Made by a program: the position numbers and the translations under genes. Positions 27,272 to 33,582 of a stretch of 33,825 nucleotides of DNA are shown in pieces. Position 1 is the first letter of the stretch. The number at the start of each line of letters is the position of its first letter. The stretch comes from an uncultured Roseibacillus sp. (GTDB lineage Bacteria; Verrucomicrobiota; Verrucomicrobiia; Verrucomicrobiales; Akkermansiaceae), in assembly GCA_937949965.1 (NCBI GenBank), contig CALFBF010000091.1:1-33825 (forward strand), in the 5' to 3' direction. The notes under the pieces were generated by a model. That model searched no databases. It was given only the letters and a program-made list of their open reading frames with translations, and was not told the origin of the DNA.

Positions 27272-27913
27272 TTAGCAATTAAGAGCTTGCGTGACGGCGG
27301 TGGCGCGAGCAGTGAGGCCGCTCCAGTCACCCGATGCGACGAGGTCATTCTGGACAATCCAAGATCCACCCACGGTCGGAACGTTGGGTTCTGCGAGGTA
27401 GTCGCGCATGTTGTTAGCATTCACCCCTCCGAGTGGGAAGTACTGCAGTCCGAGGTGGTTGTAGGGAGCACTCATACTGCGAAGGTAGGAGATGCCCCCC
27501 AGGGCTTCGGCAGGAAAGAGTTTGAGGAAACGACATCCGAGTTCGAGTGCTGCTTCGATGTCCGATGGGTTGGCAATACCAGGGGCGAAGGGGAGGCTGA
27601 CTTCTTGCGCGGCGCGGATCACGTTGGGGTTGGTGCCCGGAGCGACGCCGAAGTGAGCTCCTGCGTCCTTGGTAGCATGCGCCTGTTCGGGAGTTAGGAT
27701 GGTTCCCACTCCGACAATCATCTCGGGCACTTCCGAGGCGATACAATGAACTGCTTCGAGACCTTGCTCCGTGCGGAGAGTGAGTTCGATGACTTCAATT
27801 CCGCCTGCGAGAAGAGCTTGTGCGAGTGGGACCGCTTTTTCGACGTCTTGAATCGAGAATCCTGCGACGATACGTGTTTTCGTTAGGCGAGAAATAAGTT
27901 CTTCAGGAAACAT
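27272..27913 (-). CDS. eda: KDPG/KHG aldolase (2-dehydro-3-deoxy-phosphogluconate aldolase)
   Basis: This class I aldolase cleaves KDPG into pyruvate and glyceraldehyde-3-phosphate through a Schiff base. The 213-aa product from ATG 27913 has catalytic Glu43 in IELTLRT, VGVGTILT (67-74), and the Schiff-base Lys131 in FLKLFPAE. A GGVN phosphate-binding segment follows, then PTVGGSWIV. Length matches the family. The frame stays open upstream to 28003 but overlaps the aldehyde dehydrogenase coding region; ATG 27913 leaves a 4-nt gap. The adjacent kinase gene implies that phosphorylated KDG/KDGal is the substrate. Confidence 0.92.
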   Translation of the reverse strand: MFPEELISRLTKTRIVAGFSIQDVEKAVPLAQALLAGGIEVIELTLRTEQGLEAVHCIASEVPEMIVGVGTILTPEQAHATKDAGAHFGVAPGTNPNVIRAAQEVSLPFAPGIANPSDIEAALELGCRFLKLFPAEALGGISYLRSMSAPYNHLGLQYFPLGGVNANNMRDYLAEPNVPTVGGSWIVQNDLVASGDWSGLTARATAVTQALNC

Positions 27914-27917
27914 GGAA

Positions 27918-29321
27918 TCAGTCGTTTTCGATGAGGACGGAGATTCGCTTGAGGGTGAGATATTCTTCCAAGCTGTATTTCGAGCAGTCCTTACCGATAC
28001 CACTTTGCTTCAAGCCACCGTGAGGGAGCTGGACCGAGTAGTGGGGCTCGTTGACGCAGACGCTGCCTGCTTTGATGTCACGAGCGGCGCGTAATCCGGT
28101 GGAAATATTCGAGGTGAAAACGTAGGCGGCGAGCCCGAGCTCGGTTGCATTCGCGAGCGCTATTTCATCATCATTATCGTTGAATTTAATGATGGAGAGC
28201 ACGGGGCCAAAGATTTCTTCACAGCTCAGGCGCATTGCGCGGCTGACATTGGTGAGGATCGTGGGCTCCATGTGATAGCCGGGGCCAGCGAGTTCTTTTC
28301 CTCCACAAACCAGTTCGGCACCACCAGCGACGGCATCGTTGATCGTTTTGAGAATGCGCTCTCGTTCTTTCTCGGAAATGAGCGGACCCATCTCAACTTC
28401 CGCAGTTCGTTTCTTGGCGGCGTTGAGAAATTCTTCGTAAACGTCTTCGTGGACAAAGCAACGGTTAGGGGACACGCAGACTTGTCCGCTGTTAGCATAC
28501 TTTAGGTCCACTGTCTTGATAGCTGCTGCTGTGACATCGGCATCGGGGTAGATCAGCACAGGAGCATTTCCTCCGAGTTCGACCGAGAAGTGCTTCACGG
28601 TTGTGAGGGAGCTATTCATGACCTCTAGTCCACCGCGTGTCGAACCAATCATGGTGACGAGTTCAGGGATATCGCTCTCGACGAAAGTCCTAGGGACCTC
28701 ATGATTGTCACAAGTCACCACGTTAAGAACTCCATCGGGAAGGCCTGCCTCTCTGGCGAGGTGAGCGATCTCTAATGAAGCGATTGGGGTCAAGGTGGCA
28801 GGCTTGAGGATGATACTGCAACCTGCGGCGAGGGCGGGGCCAATCTTGTAGCCCATATTGAGAAGAGGGAAGTTCCAGGCCAAAAAACCAACGACGACAC
28901 CAAGAGGTTGGCGCTGGACGTAGTGAAGGAAGCGACCGTCGGGATCGTGAAGTACAGGTTGGTCAAGGCGTTCGGCTTCTTCCACAAAGAAGCGCAAACA
29001 GGTGGTGAGCATTCCGAAGTCGTACTCTGCATTGTCACGGGGTTTTCCGGTCTCTTTGATCAGGAGGTCAATGAGTCGTTCGCGCTGAGATTCTAACACT
29101 TCGGCGTACTTGAGGATGATGGTGCGACGCTCGGCAGGAGTCATTCCAGACCAGACTTCGAATCCTTTTTGAGCAGCAGTTAGACACTCTTGTGCTTGTT
29201 CCTCTGTAAGATCAGGAACATAGCCGAAGATTTCGCCATTAGCAGGATTGACGATCTCAATGAGAGTATCGGTGGTCACTGCTTGGCCTCCGATGAGCAT
29301 GGGGAACGTTGCTAGAGGCAC
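27918..29321 (-). CDS. NAD(P)-dependent aldehyde dehydrogenase
   Basis: This 467-aa ALDH-superfamily enzyme oxidises an aldehyde to a carboxylate with NAD(P)+. The catalytic residues are all visible: Asn150 (LAWNFPLLN), Lys173 (ILKPA), the general base Glu248 (VELGGNAP), and the nucleophile Cys282 (SGQVCVSPNR). EEIFGPV near 395 is the usual late motif. Start GTG 29321 lies 3 nt after the upstream gene; ATG 29300 is an alternative close behind. Related groups include lactaldehyde, alpha-ketoglutaric semialdehyde and 3,6-anhydrogalactose dehydrogenases. Within an operon of sugar-acid enzymes it most likely oxidises a sugar aldehyde or a semialdehyde intermediate (inference). Confidence 0.9.
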   Translation of the reverse strand: MPLATFPMLIGGQAVTTDTLIEIVNPANGEIFGYVPDLTEEQAQECLTAAQKGFEVWSGMTPAERRTIILKYAEVLESQRERLIDLLIKETGKPRDNAEYDFGMLTTCLRFFVEEAERLDQPVLHDPDGRFLHYVQRQPLGVVVGFLAWNFPLLNMGYKIGPALAAGCSIILKPATLTPIASLEIAHLAREAGLPDGVLNVVTCDNHEVPRTFVESDIPELVTMIGSTRGGLEVMNSSLTTVKHFSVELGGNAPVLIYPDADVTAAAIKTVDLKYANSGQVCVSPNRCFVHEDVYEEFLNAAKKRTAEVEMGPLISEKERERILKTINDAVAGGAELVCGGKELAGPGYHMEPTILTNVSRAMRLSCEEIFGPVLSIIKFNDNDDEIALANATELGLAAYVFTSNISTGLRAARDIKAGSVCVNEPHYSVQLPHGGLKQSGIGKDCSKYSLEEYLTLKRISVLIEND

Positions 29322-29324
29322 GAT

Positions 29325-30488
29325 TTATTGTTGTTCAGTTTTTTGAAGGCAAAAACGAGCGAGAGCCTCGCGGTCGGGTTCGACTCCTAGACCAGGAAGG
29401 GTAGGCACAGAAGCGATACCGTTTTTGATCTCAAGTGGAGTGCTGTAAAGTTCATCTCGAAGCGGATTAGGAGTTTGATCAATCTCAAGAAGGGGAGGGG
29501 TGGTCTCTGCTCGACCAGGTTCAACGAAAGTGCTCGCCAGGAAGTGAGCGGCTGTCGCGAGATTGAGCATTGTGCCCCAGGCGTGAGGAATGACGTTCAC
29601 GCCGTGGGAAGAGGCGATAGCGCGGATTTTCAGAGCTTCGCTCGGTCCGCCACAATAGGCGAGGTCAGGCTGTGCGATAGCAATCCCACCAGCACTAAGG
29701 AGATCTTGGAAGCCCCAACGTGTTTGTTCGCACTCTCCGGTAGCTAGAGGCAGGTCGAGCTTTTCGGCCAGCTTAGTAAAGAGCCTCCCATGATTAGGGG
29801 AGAGCGGCTCTTCGAACCAAGAGTAACTGCACTCGTCTAACACTCGACCGACTTTGACGGCCTCGGGGAGGTCGTAGGCATGGTTCGAGTCTGCCATTAG
29901 CGCGATATCGGGAAAGGTCGCGCGCATGGTCCGAATCTGTCTGATGTCGAAGTCGATGTTTTTTCCTACTTTGATTTTGAGAGCCTGATATCCTAGGGCG
30001 ACGTAAGAGGCGGCTTCTTCGAGAATGATCTCTAACAGGTTAGACTCAGATACATTACGGAAATACATTCCGGTTGCGTAGCAATGGAGCTCATCGCAGA
30101 TTCGTCCCCCCATGAGCTCGGAGGCGGAGACGCCCAGTTGCTTCCCTTTAAGGTCCAACAAAGCCATGTCGATTCCCGACATCGCACCCATCATCACACC
30201 CTTGCGAGCAAAGTCGAGAGAGGCGCGCCAGAGATGTTGCCAAGCGGCTTCGTTTTGGCAGGGGTTCCAACCAATGAGTAAGGGAGCGTAAAAAGAATGG
30301 AGGCCGCTCTGCGTGACTTCAGTGGGACCATAGCATTCTCCCCAACCGGTATTACCTTCGCTATCTTCGATCTCAACGAGGAGAGCATTTCGTTTTTCGT
30401 GCTGCCATTGCGAGAACCCAAGAGGCTCCTCAAGACTGTGTTGCAAACGATGAGTGCGAATGGCTGTGATCTTTGGATGGCAAATCAT
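29325..30488 (-). CDS. Enolase superfamily sugar-acid dehydratase/cycloisomerase (mandelate racemase subgroup)
   Basis: This 387-aa protein has an N-terminal capping domain and a TIM barrel. The barrel carries the KxK motif (Lys171/Lys173 in LKIKVG), the three metal ligands Asp200 (LMADSN), Glu226 (WFEEPL) and Glu252 (GECEQT), and His302 (IPHAWGT). The wording, especially ITAIRTHRLQH at the start and PHAWGT, resembles D-galactarolactone cycloisomerase (Gci) as I remember it. A dehydratase of an aldonate is the other option. It is the first gene of the operon; ALDH, aldolase and KDG kinase follow at 3, 4 and 8 nt. Product logic suggests it makes a 2-keto-3-deoxy acid from an aldonate, a lactone or an anhydro-acid. 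The leader has two tandem hairpins and an AraC gene lies upstream. Confidence 0.85.
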   Translation of the reverse strand: MICHPKITAIRTHRLQHSLEEPLGFSQWQHEKRNALLVEIEDSEGNTGWGECYGPTEVTQSGLHSFYAPLLIGWNPCQNEAAWQHLWRASLDFARKGVMMGAMSGIDMALLDLKGKQLGVSASELMGGRICDELHCYATGMYFRNVSESNLLEIILEEAASYVALGYQALKIKVGKNIDFDIRQIRTMRATFPDIALMADSNHAYDLPEAVKVGRVLDECSYSWFEEPLSPNHGRLFTKLAEKLDLPLATGECEQTRWGFQDLLSAGGIAIAQPDLAYCGGPSEALKIRAIASSHGVNVIPHAWGTMLNLATAAHFLASTFVEPGRAETTPPLLEIDQTPNPLRDELYSTPLEIKNGIASVPTLPGLGVEPDREALARFCLQKTEQQ

Positions 30489-30504
30489 AATTTAAGGAGA
30501 ACTC

Positions 30505-30548
30505 AGCCCGTTTTGAAGGGCTTGAAAGCTAGCGAACAGAGAGCTTTC
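30505..30548 (-). promoter_or_regulatory. Two tandem stem-loops in the operon leader
   Basis: AGCCC / GGGCT (30505-30509 with 30518-30522) and GAAAGCT / AGCTTTC (30524-30530 with 30542-30548) form neighbouring perfect stems. They end 17 bp before the start codon at 30488. They could control translation or mRNA stability, or contain binding sites for the AraC regulator. The short stems make chance possible. Confidence 0.35.
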
Positions 30549-30646
30549 TCGCATGGTCGATTTTCTAATTGGCATTGCAAATTCAAGAAATTTTAAAGAA
30601 GCCTTAATATTACCAGCGTTCACGCCGCCTCCCGGTAACCTGTGCT

Positions 30647-30678
30647 TTCGAGAAGAAATGATTCCAAGTTTTCTCGAA
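30647..30678. promoter_or_regulatory. Inverted repeat TTCGAGAA-16-TTCTCGAA, candidate operator or hairpin
   Basis: A perfect 8-bp inverted repeat with a 16-nt spacer (half-site centres 24 bp apart) lies between the AraC gene and the operon. The stem may extend inward by two pairs with one wobble. It could be a regulator site or a hairpin behind the AraC gene (180 bp away). AraC-type proteins usually bind direct repeats, so assignment to this AraC protein is doubtful. Confidence 0.3.
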
Positions 30679-30859
30679 CCAACAAAGGATTGAAGTAATA
30701 GGTGTCCATTTTCATGGAATGAGGTTATCGCAAGCGTCCTTCAGTCAGAAGGTTTTTGAACTCTCTGGATTCCTTGTTTACGAGAGAAAGAAAAGTACTG
30801 AGAAGAGCTTATCCGCGGGGAAGTTTTTCTGCGAAATTTCCACCAAGATAGGAGTTCGC

Positions 30860-31780
30860 CTAATGCTCTTGTTTTCGGAATTCGGCTGCTGATTTACCGA
30901 TATGTTTTTTGAAGAGACGACTAAAGTGTGAGTAGTCGTTGAAGCCTACTTTGTAGCAGATTTCAGTAATATTACTTCCCGATTCCCTAAGGAGTTTGCA
31001 GGCGTTTTGGATTCGCAAATCGTTGAGATATTGCAGAAAAGTCATCCCAGTTTCGTGCTTGAAGAGCTGGCAGAAGTAAGTCGGTGAGGTGCCCGACATT
31101 GAAGCCATGTTTTTGAGCGTGAGAGTCTCGTCGGCGTGGTCGTGGATATAATTGAGCGTCTTCTGCAGCTTGGGTCGGAAGCGCGTTCTTGCTCCGGAAG
31201 TGTTAACTTGGATGTTTTCTCCGACTTGGCCAGAGGCAGTAAAATAGTCAGAGAGATAAGCGAGTAGACCTTGGAACTGGCAGCGTATTTGAGCGTTGGA
31301 GCTGGCATCAGAGTACTTGGAAAGCTCCCTGAGTTTTTCGAGGCGAGTAGTTACTTCCTCGCGCTCGGCTTCGGGAAGCTGTAGTTGGATGGCCGAGTTG
31401 TTCTCAGATGCGAGAGGCAGAAAGGGTTGAAAGAGGTGACGGTGCCCGGGGTTGGCATGCCCTGCTTCAGCCAAAGAACGAATGCTGGAATCAACCACTT
31501 CGGGGAGAAAACTACAACAATAGGCCAAAATGGGATTGTTCTGCTCCGTCGCCTCTAGGTAGTGCCGCACGTAAGGTTTCAGAATCAGGACATCGCCTGA
31601 TTTGAGTTCAATCTTATCGTTTACAAAGTGATTGAGTAGAGAACCGTCGGAAACGAATAGCAGTTCGAGATACTCATGCCGGTGCAGATTATTCTGAATT
31701 TGACGTCGCTCTGTCACTGAGTCGACCGTCATCGGAATGGCTCGATTGGCAAAGAGTTCGCGTGAAGTAACGAGAGACAT
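30860..31780 (-). CDS. AraC family transcriptional regulator
   Basis: This 306-aa protein has an N-terminal cupin-type sensor domain and a C-terminal AraC DNA-binding domain. The sensor region contains LHRHEYLELLFVSDGSLLNH (about 32-51) and DVLILKPYVRHYL (about 63-75). The DNA-binding domain spans about 205-303: the first helix-turn-helix is in TLKNMASMSGTSPTYFCQLF, and the second in ITEICYKVGFNDYSHFSRLFKK. The cupin probably binds a sugar. It lies on the same strand just upstream of the enolase-superfamily / ALDH / aldolase / kinase operon and most likely activates it (inference). Confidence 0.9.
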   Translation of the reverse strand: MSLVTSRELFANRAIPMTVDSVTERRQIQNNLHRHEYLELLFVSDGSLLNHFVNDKIELKSGDVLILKPYVRHYLEATEQNNPILAYCCSFLPEVVDSSIRSLAEAGHANPGHRHLFQPFLPLASENNSAIQLQLPEAEREEVTTRLEKLRELSKYSDASSNAQIRCQFQGLLAYLSDYFTASGQVGENIQVNTSGARTRFRPKLQKTLNYIHDHADETLTLKNMASMSGTSPTYFCQLFKHETGMTFLQYLNDLRIQNACKLLRESGSNITEICYKVGFNDYSHFSRLFKKHIGKSAAEFRKQEH

Positions 31781-32079
31781 AAGAGATTAAGTTCTTCAAT
31801 GTGCGCAAAAATGCCATCAGAAGGCAAGTGAAATTCTGCAATGAATGAATTCGTTGCTTTTTTCTCTTTTCTCAATAAGTTTTTTATTATCAAGGTTTAA
31901 GGTGAAATTATTATTATTCGAAAACAACAAAAGAGATTTCTTTTTGGGTCGTTAACCTTGCAGATTCTAAGCTGTGAGACTTAAAAGCTCTATTAATAGA
32001 GCATGAATTTTTCTCGGAAGCTTACGGAGAAAGGAGAGAGTATTCGAAGAATACAAAGAGAGTGAAATTGTTTCGAAAT
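31781..32079. other. Non-coding region between AraC and the attachment site
   Basis: About 300 bp, very AT-rich, with no coding frame. It should carry the AraC promoter. It contains a 16-bp perfect palindrome at 31987-32002 and a 6-3-6 inverted repeat GTATTC-GAA-GAATAC at 32040-32054. It is native chromosomal sequence that once lay directly downstream of an intact tRNA-Asn gene (inference). Confidence 0.4.
31987..32002. promoter_or_regulatory. 16-bp perfect palindrome GCTCTATTAATAGAGC
   Basis: A spacerless inverted repeat about 207 bp upstream of the AraC start and 78 bp from the tRNA fragment. On the plus strand a weak T-run follows. It could be an operator, a recombination-related site or the end of the former tRNA transcript; nothing decides between these. 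Confidence 0.3.
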
Positions 32080-32131
32080 TGGCTCCGGCGGTAGGATTCG
32101 AACCTACGACCTAGTGGTTAACAGCCACCCG
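32080..32131 (-). tRNA. 3' fragment of a tRNA-Asn(GTT) gene: attachment site of an integrated element
   Basis: Read on the minus strand, this is the last two thirds of a tRNA. The anticodon stem GGTGG / CCACT has loop CTGTTAA (anticodon GTT, Asn), followed by variable loop AGGTC. The T stem is GTAGG / CCTAC with loop TTCGAAT. The 3' acceptor strand CGCCGGA, discriminator G and encoded CCA complete it. The D arm and 5' acceptor strand that should lie at 32132-32155 are missing and replaced by unrelated AT-rich sequence. The fragment therefore cannot make a tRNA. It is what remains at the far end when a phage or island integrates into the 3' end of a tRNA gene, with the complete tRNA restored at the other end, outside this window. 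Confidence 0.85.
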
Positions 32132-32216
32132 ATTTAAATAATTATTGGAAAATAAAGACTTTGAGGCGGACTATGCTGAAAGTTATGCCAGAGCCGAAAA
32201 GACAGACAAGGGATAG

Positions 32217-32501
32217 CTAGTTAGCAATTGCGGCCATTGCCTCCGACCACGCCGCCTGCGCAGTTAAGGTCTTGGGGCCAGTCCAAAGGTAAGTCTTGAG
32301 GCTTAGCGAGTAAGTCAGGTGCTTAGGGTGGTCAGCAAGGTAAGATTGCAAATCTGCTGACGCTTGCGCGGAAGAGACCCCAAAGACATCCATCAAATCC
32401 CGCCGGCCAATACTGCCATGCTTGAGCGCGTAGCGCGGGATCCAGTCTCTACGGACCCGCGCAAACCACGTGTTACCAGAGCGATTACTCATGACCCACA
32501 A
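32217..32501 (-). CDS. Small winged-helix DNA-binding protein (WYL-regulator N-domain type)
   Basis: This 94-aa product lies in the element. WIPRYALKHGSIGRRDLMDVFGVSSAQASADLQSYL (about 20-55) reads as a helix-turn-helix. The phrase RRDLM..FGVS..QASADL..YL closely resembles the N-terminal winged helix of WYL-domain transcription factors, and a following LTYSLSLKTYLWTGP fits the wing. The WYL sensor domain is absent, so it is a stand-alone DNA-binding module. An ATG exists a few codons in (MSNRSGN); the first start may be the weaker one. It starts within the end of the gene at 32489-32761 (13-bp overlap), implying coupled expression. It may control element genes (inference). Confidence 0.6.
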   Translation of the reverse strand: MWVMSNRSGNTWFARVRRDWIPRYALKHGSIGRRDLMDVFGVSSAQASADLQSYLADHPKHLTYSLSLKTYLWTGPKTLTAQAAWSEAMAAIAN

Positions 32502-32761
32502 GCCTCCCAGGCTAAAATCTCTGCCTCCTCCTCACGCAAGCCGTCAATAGATCGCATGTCCTCACTTGGGGCCAAAGCCTCAACAATCCTCGCTTGGAGC
32601 TTGTGCCACGGGACGGCAGGCAGACTCACGACCCGAGCCGCTAGGCTTAACCTTTCTTGCGCTCGCCCGTTTGCTTGTCCAGCCCAGTAAGCAGCTTGGA
32701 CCGCTTTTTGCTCTGCACTCAAATCCGCGCTTTCCATTTCGATAATTTCTTTGATTTTCAT
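32489..32761 (-). CDS. Small element protein, unknown function
   Basis: From ATG 32761 the product is about 90 aa: MKIKEIIEMESADLSAEQKAV, then a helical Ala/Arg/Glu-rich body and an end EEEAEILAWEACGS. The length and predicted helices give no family. A further upstream start exists at 32788 but would place the coding start inside a GC-rich hairpin; ATG 32761 is preferred. The end overlaps the winged-helix gene by 13 bp. It could be a small phage-type accessory protein (inference only). Confidence 0.5.
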   Translation of the reverse strand: MKIKEIIEMESADLSAEQKAVQAAYWAGQANGRAQERLSLAARVVSLPAVPWHKLQARIVEALAPSEDMRSIDGLREEEAEILAWEACGS

Positions 32762-32777
32762 TTTTTTAAAAGGTTGA

Positions 32778-32797
32778 GGGAGGGGCAACCCCCTCCC
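32778..32797 (-). terminator. GC-rich hairpin between element genes
   Basis: The 8-bp perfect stem GGGAGGGG / CCCCTCCC (32778-32785 with 32790-32797) has a 4-nt loop and lies between the stop of the gene at 32811 and the ATG at 32761. On the minus strand it is followed by TCAACCTTTT, a weak T-run. It could be an attenuating terminator or an mRNA stabiliser. Confidence 0.5.
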
Positions 32798-32810
32798 ATG
32801 CTAGCAATAA

Positions 32811-33083
32811 TTAAGCACTAAATAGCGCGTCAAAATCGACCTCCTCAAGATCGGAGACCGAATCTCTAAATGCGTCAGTCTGAGTGCCTCGCCCCTCGGT
32901 GATAACAAGCTTGTTAGCTACGCAATCGTAATAAGCCTTAGTTGTCTTGCATCCGCGAAAAGTAACGTCGTAACCCACCAAGTTAAGGTAGACTCTAACT
33001 AAAGATTCTGACTTCTCCCAGATTGATGCAGAGTCAACCATTGGCAGAGTGAGGAGAGCTGTTTGGATTTCGGTAGTAGTCAT
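32811..33083 (-). CDS. Small element protein, unknown function
   Basis: From ATG 33083 the product is 90 aa: MTTTEIQTALLTLPMVDSAS, a mixed region with VRVYLNLVGYDVTFRGCKTTKAYYD (about 29-53), and an acidic tail SDLEEVDFDALFSA. The acidic C-terminus is reminiscent of small phage proteins that interact with host or DNA-mimic partners, but this is speculation. No family is recognised. An in-frame start at 33140 would add 19 residues over a leader hairpin; ATG 33083 is preferred. Its leader contains AACCTTAAAAAA, similar to the leader of the next gene. Confidence 0.5.
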   Translation of the reverse strand: MTTTEIQTALLTLPMVDSASIWEKSESLVRVYLNLVGYDVTFRGCKTTKAYYDCVANKLVITEGRGTQTDAFRDSVSDLEEVDFDALFSA

Positions 33084-33142
33084 AATGTTTGTCTTTTTTA
33101 AGGTTAAGCGGTCCGTCCCGCTGATGTTTAAAAGATACACTT

Positions 33143-33177
33143 AAAAAGTGAGAACGCAATATTTATTTTCACTTTTT
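33143..33177. terminator. AT-rich inverted repeat AAAAAGTGA / TCACTTTTT
   Basis: A perfect 9-bp inverted repeat (33143-33151 with 33169-33177) lies 65 bp downstream of the gene at 33243-33578. T-runs on both strands make a two-way terminator possible. A second, overlapping repeat CACTT-AAA-AAGTG lies at 33138-33150, so an operator is also possible. Confidence 0.45.
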
Positions 33178-33242
33178 TTGTGAGTTTTTTTCGTGCTATT
33201 TAAATGACGCCGGAAATCCTCTAATTACTATCCCTCTAGTAA

Positions 33243-33578
33243 TTACCCCGACAGCCTCTCAGCTATCGCCCAAGCGGTTTTGACCGTCATTGCGGCGTGG
33301 CCGCTTTGCAGGTTTTGAATTCGCCCATGGGCGAAACCTAACGCCTCCGCCGCTTTGGCCGCGTTGCCGCCAAGCTGCGAAACTATAAGCTTCATCACTT
33401 CTTTTTGCGTTTCTGGAGGCATAGTTTTGATGACGGCCGCTTGAAAGTTGACCCAGCGACCGGACGGCATAAAGCACACAAGCGATCCTCCCGGACCTCC
33501 CGCCAGCGGGATAGCCCCCGCCGGGAGAGGGAAGGCCCCGGCGGTAAATGTGTGGTAGTTTTCTAGTTTGGTGATCAT
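33243..33578 (-). CDS. Small element protein with HTH-like C-terminus
   Basis: This 111-aa product starts at ATG 33578. The N-terminal half is Gly/Pro-rich and unusual (FPLPAGAIPLAGGPGG, about 16-31), followed by SLVCFMPSGRWVNFQAAV. The C-terminal half, VSQLGGNAAKAAEALGFAHG then LQSGHAAMTVKTAWAIAERL (about 67-109), reads like a Cro/transposon-type helix-turn-helix, suggesting DNA binding. It follows the gene at 33583 by 4 nt, so the two are co-transcribed. The family is unknown; a regulatory role is inference. Confidence 0.55.
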   Translation of the reverse strand: MITKLENYHTFTAGAFPLPAGAIPLAGGPGGSLVCFMPSGRWVNFQAAVIKTMPPETQKEVMKLIVSQLGGNAAKAAEALGFAHGRIQNLQSGHAAMTVKTAWAIAERLSG

Positions 33579-33582
33579 TGTT

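Larger units (their letters stand above)
30489..30859 (-). other. Intergenic leader between the AraC gene and the sugar-acid operon
   Basis: About 370 bp with no credible coding frame. On the minus strand it is the promoter/leader region of the operon starting at 30488. It contains two tandem hairpins close to the start codon and a longer inverted repeat at 30647-30678. No convincing -35/-10 pair was found by eye. Confidence 0.5.

Noticed and set aside
27914-28003. N-terminal extension of the KDPG aldolase frame
   Set aside because: It lies within the aldehyde dehydrogenase gene and gives a Ser-rich sequence not found in the family.
32080-32131. Complete functional tRNA-Asn gene
   Set aside because: The D arm and 5' acceptor strand are absent on the expected side, and no 5' half was found in the following 90 bp; only the 3' part is present.
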